From Hyparrhenia diplandra (taxonomy: Eukaryota > Streptophyta > Magnoliopsida > Poales > Poaceae), in the NCBI GenBank assembly GCA_015847255.1, contig JADLZK010005824.1, positions 274,111 to 338,110 of the forward strand: DNA of 64,000 bases. The letters run 5' to 3'. This document shows positions 59,060-64,000 of the stretch, piece by piece (position 1 is the stretch's first letter; every line of letters starts with the position of its first letter). Both the position numbers and the translations under genes were made by a program. A model generated the notes under the pieces. The model ran no database searches, was not told the origin of the DNA, and worked only from the letters and a program-made list of their open reading frames with translations.

Positions 59060-60171
59060 TTTAGCTGGGAGATGAAAAAACGGGTGAATGGCCGATGCTC
59101 TGCGGAAGTTGGAGCCGGTATGCAATCAACCAATCTTGTCCACAACTGAAGGGCCCCAAGAAACGAGTATAGGTAAAAGCTTTCTCGACTCGCCTCGAGG
59201 GCCACCGAAGCTCAACATAAGGCCAAGTTTCGTGATAAACCCAAGCGCCAACCTCAAAGGATCTCCAAGACGCTTTTTGTCCTCTTTGATGTTTCATCCC
59301 GTCTTAGCACGTGCGTACCGCCAGCCGAACAAGTTCTCGCGATAATGCCTTTTGTGTTTGAGCCAATCAAATTAAGGAATCAACCGTAACATGTAGTATT
59401 GGGATCAATGCCCAACCTGCCTTCGTGTTCCAATTACACAGCTTCAAATGGAGAGCGTTTTTGATGGATGAATGCCAACTCAGATTGTACCGTAATTCAA
59501 ATGAGGTGGAGATGCTCATACCATTTGGATGGTGCCGCATTAGCAAAACAACGGCGAACCGCCCATACATTGATTGACACGCTCGCTTAAATGCCCGACT
59601 GGTGATAAGATGAACTGCAACGAAGATCAACTCCTCGACAGCTTTGAATAATTCATCCCAGAAGTTGATGTGAAAATCGGGCCCTCGCATTAATCATGGC
59701 AATGGAAGACCATGGAGACGTATAGATCCGTCTCATGAATACTTTGGCCACAAAGTGAGAGCAAAGGAAAAGGGTGCCCGAAAGTGCTATGAAGTGGTTG
59801 TATTTGAAAAACATGTCAACCACCACTAGAATGGAATTGTAACCAATGGATGGTGGAAGACCTTCAACAAAAATCAAGAGAAACCAACCGCCAAAGCTGA
59901 TGTGGTACTTGTGAGTAAGGTTGCGCGAACCCTAGGTACTTAACTCTTTTCAAAGTTTAGCTTGCTGACGTAGGACAATCAGGACGGGGTTCTCCAACAA
60001 TTGCTTCTCGAAGCCCCGCCAAGCAAACAGAGCCCTAATATCATTGAGAGTTGCGTATACCCAATGACCACCCAATCGAGAACCGCGTGCTCCGATAATT
60101 CTCAATCGGGCAAAGGTAGTGTTGTGGCCAATCCAAATCTTGCCTTTGTACCTAATTAGACCATTATCCAA
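59060..60171 (-). pseudogene. integrase region of Gypsy element
   Basis: Minus-strand pieces show the zinc-binding start (GGHWVYATLNDIRALFAW, 60.0-60.1 kb), the core (DSILVVVD-like GYNSILVVVDMFFKY, 59.8 kb) and the C-terminal block (FEVGAWVYHE, YRLQLPQSIGHSPVF, 59.06-59.25 kb). Frames are interrupted several times. Confidence 0.82.
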
Positions 60172-60179
60172 AGAGAAAG

Positions 60180-61480
60180 CACTCGACTCCGCACCAACAG
60201 CCTAATGTTAATAGGGCCAAGAGCTTGAGGATTGGCCGATACCCCTCGTAACATTCTAACCCATTCAGAACGCCACCGAGTGGCCCCGACATTCCAGCCA
60301 ACATGAGACCTCCCCCCTGAAAGAGAATCACCGCATTATTGTCAGCCAAACTTCTTGTACACAAATTGCATCGAGACCAAGCAATTTTGGTGAAAAACTT
60401 TTGTCACACATCAGGTGGAGTCTTTGGTCATTCAAAATGAATCAACAAGGCCTCGCTTGATCGCCAGTAGATGATGAATTCAGCTAATTGCGTATAAGAT
60501 CTCCACCGCTTTACAAAGAACCAATATAGCCGATATTCCTTTTCATAAGTGGATACCCCCCGGTTCTTAACCCCCCTAATGGCTTGCTAACATATGCCAA
60601 AGGGGTGCCCCCTTGAAGCAACAATACAGCCCTAACCCCGCTTTGACAAGCACCGGCCTCTATGGCAAAACTTTTAGTGTGAAGTAGGGATAGCAAGCAC
60701 AGAGCGTAACACGTTGCTTTCCTAATGTATCAAAAGCTAACCGTGAGAATCATCTCGTGATAAACAATGTGTGTTTCTATGTATCAAGCCAAAGGGCTTA
60801 GCAACGACTACAAAGTTCCTCACAAATTCTTCAGAATAGCCAAATTTCAACTCAAGAAATCCTCTCAACTCTTGGTGTTAGAAGGAAATGTGCCAATTAG
60901 TACGTACCGAATTTTGTCTCGATCAAGCAGGCACTCCTTGGCCACTCGCCAGATGTGCCCCAAATAGTGAATTTTGCGCCTTTGGCAAACTTGTACTTGA
61001 GCTTAACCACCTAATCGCATCCTTGGCTAAGAGAGAGATAGTACTTTGCCGATGTGACAAGTGTTCAAAGATAAGAGTCGGCCAGTAGATGAGAATATCA
61101 TCAAAGAACACAATAACAAACTTCCTTAATGTGCCGTGTGAGGGTGACATTCATAGCCCTCTTTGAAATGTTGTCGAGCACCACATAAGCCTAAAAGGAA
61201 CAAATGTGGAACTCATAATGACAAAGATGTGTAGAAAAATGCAGTTTTAAATTCTTCTCCTGCTTGTAGCCCGATCCGATGGTATCCGTAATAAAAGATC
61301 CGTGATAGAAAACCAAGATGCTTGCCCCAATTCATCCACCAACCGATCAAAGACCGGTATGGATAGACAGATTTGATAGTCAAGGCATTAAGGTGTCCGT
61401 AGTCAACACAAAAACGCCAGAGCCATCCTTTTTCTCGACTGAAGAGCAATGTGAAGAAAACCGGCAATGCGTCGGATCAA
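60180..61480 (-). pseudogene. reverse transcriptase and RNase H region of Gypsy element
   Basis: Minus-strand pieces include WRFCVDYGHLNALTIKSVYP (61.4 kb), the catalytic FFDDILIY (61.1 kb; YxDD-type box) and RNase H-like GVRAVLLLQGGTPLAYVSKP (60.6 kb). Stops and shifts separate the pieces. Confidence 0.87.
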
Positions 61481-61807
61481 CCCTTGCTTGAGATTTTTGC
61501 ACTTGAGTTTCAATCTCATCCTTTAACTTGGGAGGGTATCTATATGCCCCGATATTGACCGGAGTAGCACTCGAACAAGTGGTATTGTAGGATCACAAGC
61601 CTCGTGGGTGGGAGAGAATTGGGAAACGCACACAAAGTAGGAAGGCTTCCACCAACCGGCCGGGATGTCCACGGAGTCGCTCGATAAGTCCGATAATGAT
61701 TGTATTTTTAACAAGCAAGAATCAAAAACCATGTCGTGAAGACTCGTATGATACCCTCGCGAACAACAAGTTATCACCATTGATGTAAGGAAATCCACTT
61801 AGCACCC

Positions 61808-63730
61808 TCAATGCACCACCATAGGATTTCGTATAGGTTCTAGCCAGCCATGCCTCAGATCAAACTGCGCGAGACCTAGAGGTAGAATCTTCAAATCATG
61901 TGTAAAAAGGATGGCCACTAAAGAGAAATCACACTTGGAATAGCAAAGGTGTAATGTATAAGTTGGGCCATTGGCCACTCTTGGATCGGGCAATCGAATA
62001 GCAAACCTGGAAGATTGAGTCAACTCATCTACAATAGTCACTGACAAGAAAGAGAGGAAGAGTCGTCAATCCAGCAAGAATAACAACGCGCTCATCGGAA
62101 TGTCATGTACCGCGACTCATGGAATCTTTACTGTCTTGTGTCCGTAAGCACCCACTTCCGCATCATGGGACAAAAAGCCATCATGAACCGCTCCGGCCAG
62201 TAGTCTCGCCTCTTTCGCCTATCTTAGGTATGAAAGATTTGCACTCTCTTGCATAGCTTGAAGAGGTATGGTTGCCGCACATTTGTGGCTGAACCATTTC
62301 TCAAAGACACACATCACAGAGCCCGACAGCCTCTTTCTCTCAGATCGGGCGCTAGACTCTTGAGCTTTTCTTCAAAGATCTTGTGCAATGATCACCTGAG
62401 GCTTTCTCCAGCAGGAGGACGAGGCTGCTGAAATCCGCCTTTAACAAAAAGGCTTTGTAAAGTTGATCTCGACGCCATCACCCTTTGATTGTATGGTCGC
62501 CATCTCTTCCTGCATAAGAGCCACGAGTGCGATGTCAGTGTTGAGGGGGCAATGTAAAGCAACAATCATCGATGTCGCTTTAACCCATCTAGAAAGCGGT
62601 AACAAAGAAATGCATGTCCGGGTCGGGGTTGTAGGCCTTGAGCTGGTCAAACGGAGCGTAATAGCGCCTCACATAGTCACTTGGGTGGTTTGGGTGGTGT
62701 GATGGAAAGCATGCGAACTCGGCTTATCTCGCGATCACGGTGAAGCGGTTATGTAGTTTGGTATAGAAATCAGGCGGTATCCTATCGGTCGGGTAAGGGA
62801 CTCAATCCAGCGGGCTGCAGGACCACGAAAATTCATGCGGCAATGCGAAGCAATGCCTAGCGGAACCTGATACGGATCAAAATAATCCTCGACTTGGGAC
62901 ACCCAGTCTAGTTGTTTCCCCTCATAAAGCTGGAAAATTCTGCTTAGGAAGCTTGCGGGAATCGGACTCATCAAGAGGATATCGAGCATGAACATCATAA
63001 GCATCACCGTGGAGCAGGGAAGTATCATAGGGTGGGTTGTTGTGCGTACCATCTCGGGGGAATGGACTTGGGCAAAACATGCCCAAATCCATCCTCCGTG
63101 TAGTCATGGCGACGTGGTGCCCGGTGGCCGGCGGCCCGTTGGATCCCGGACGTATGCGGCGGCGGCTTGCTCTACCGGGTGAAAGTGGTGGGAGATCACG
63201 GCGGCCGCCGCGTTTCGAGGAGCGTCGATCCCGATTACTTGGTGAGTTTGTCCACCTTCGGCAGGTCGCCGATCGCGCCCTCTCGATTCGGCGCCAATCC
63301 TCAGAATCGATCGCCTGCTGGTAGCTGGGCGTGTTGGCCTCATGACGAAGGTCGGTGTGGAGATCAGCTCGTTTGGCGTAGTTCGGCGTCGGTGATGCGG
63401 GGCTCGAGGTTGAGGTCGGCGTGTCCGAGCCACGTGGAAGAAATCATCAGGCGGTCCCGGGGCGCTTGGGAGCGCCTTGTCGACCTTGGGCGTTCGTCGA
63501 TGTGTCTCCAGCCGCATCTCCTTCCTGATCGCGCTGCGTGAGGACGCATCGAGCTCCGACAAGCGCTTGTCAACGACCTTGTCGCCTCGAACTGCTCCTC
63601 CACCGAGGGCGACGTTGAGGAAGCGCTCCTCCAGGCTTGCGGTCGGACTCGATGAAGCGGTACATGTCCCCAGCGCGCTCTCCTTGACGCATCTCTTCCA
63701 TCGGTTGCTTCGCCTCCACTCATGGCGCGC
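61808..63730 (-). pseudogene. gag and protease region of Gypsy element
   Basis: Gag shows LYEGKQLDWVSQVEDYFDPY and MNFRGPAARWIESL (62.8-62.95 kb). A broken Cys-His knuckle is near 62.29-62.35 kb. The protease-like part has DLKILPLG and the LGMDWLE-type block in degraded form (61.81-61.92 kb). Confidence 0.78.
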
Positions 63731-63840
63731 GTGACGAAGCGGGTGAGGTGGTGGTGTGGTAGCGGTGGTGGCGATGGCGGCGGTTTGGGGTGAACTAGCC
63801 GGCCTCTGCGGCGACGAGGATCGGTAGTAGCCGATACGGA

Positions 63841-64000
63841 TTTAAGAGTCGTGGGGAAGAAGAAGATCTAGGACGGAACCATATAAGATTGATAGTTCAA
63901 GGTAGCAGGTACAGAGTCGGAAGGAATCGTAATACAAATTGGTTCAAATCATTCATAACCCTCTCTCTCACGGGACTCCTACAGTTATATACTCTTGCCA
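63841..64000 (-). repeat. 5' LTR of the Gypsy element, truncated by window edge
   Basis: gagtcgtggggaagaagaag...ggttcaaatcattcataacc matches the 3' LTR at 58506-58640 with several substitutions and short indels. A degenerate tRNA-Met-type primer site may lie just left of it (minus strand tccgtatcggct, about 63828-63839). Confidence 0.87.

Larger units (their letters stand above)
58497..64000 (-). mobile_element. Ty3/Gypsy LTR retrotransposon, reverse orientation, cut by window end
   Basis: Direct LTR copies lie at 58497-58817 and from about 63841 onward. Between them, on the minus strand from right to left, are gag, protease, reverse transcriptase, RNase H, integrase with its HHCC region, and a C-terminal chromodomain-like end. 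This order (RT before integrase) is diagnostic of Ty3/Gypsy. All frames are broken by stops and indels, so it is a defective genomic copy of an endogenous plant element. Confidence 0.92.

Noticed and set aside
62988..63541. Plus-strand frames at the window's right end
   Set aside because: They are antisense to the Gypsy gag region, which is clearly on the minus strand.

Overview
The window is nuclear DNA of a grass, most probably a rice (Oryza). The evidence is GC-rich, intron-bearing coding exons, many Stowaway and Tourist type MITEs (CTCCCTCC ends with TA duplications; GGGCGCTCC and GAGCAAG ends with TAA duplications), and a gene order (AIP1, large E2 enzyme, two LPR-type multicopper oxidases, XS/XH protein) that fits, from memory, the LPR cluster region of rice chromosome 1. 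There is no bacterial-style operon, CRISPR array, rRNA or recognisable tRNA gene.

Layout, left half (1-31.3 kb, gene-rich, all genes on +): an AIP1/WDR1 actin-interacting WD40 protein (913-6200, 6 exons); a MITE-filled spacer; a UBC23/UBC24(PHO2)-class giant E2 ubiquitin-conjugating enzyme (10465-15984, about 1107 codons over 7 coding exons, with a 5' UTR exon near 9.1 kb); two tandem LPR-type ferroxidase-like multicopper oxidases (19326-21343 and 23591-26835) with the same three-exon structure; and an XS/XH-domain protein of the FDM/IDN2 family (29085-31305), which acts in RNA-directed DNA methylation in Arabidopsis.

Right half (31.3-64 kb, repeat-rich): tourist MITEs, a probable Mutator-like element (35.3-36.85 kb), a triplicated AT-rich segment, and a pair of about 1.5 kb duplicated blocks (A, 38.50-40.05 kb; B, 55.46-57.03 kb), each carrying a potato-inhibitor-I-like protease inhibitor gene on the minus strand and a captured piece of an XH exon. 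Between A and B lie a DUF3615-like gene (about 43.84-46.90 kb) and a decayed full-length-size LINE (about 47.9-55.45 kb). The window ends inside a reverse-oriented Ty3/Gypsy retrotransposon (58.5 kb to beyond the edge).

Every cellular gene carries one or more single-base frame breaks, most of them in short homopolymer runs, while domains, splice sites and stops are otherwise intact. This looks like a sequence-quality effect (draft or uncorrected long-read assembly) rather than five independent pseudogenes. Functionally, the E2 and the two LPR homologues belong to families tied to phosphate and iron responses, but nothing in the DNA proves they work together. I did not find a convincing new biological system. 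The most informative structure is the A/B duplication, in which three retro/DNA-transposon insertions can each be compared with an empty site.
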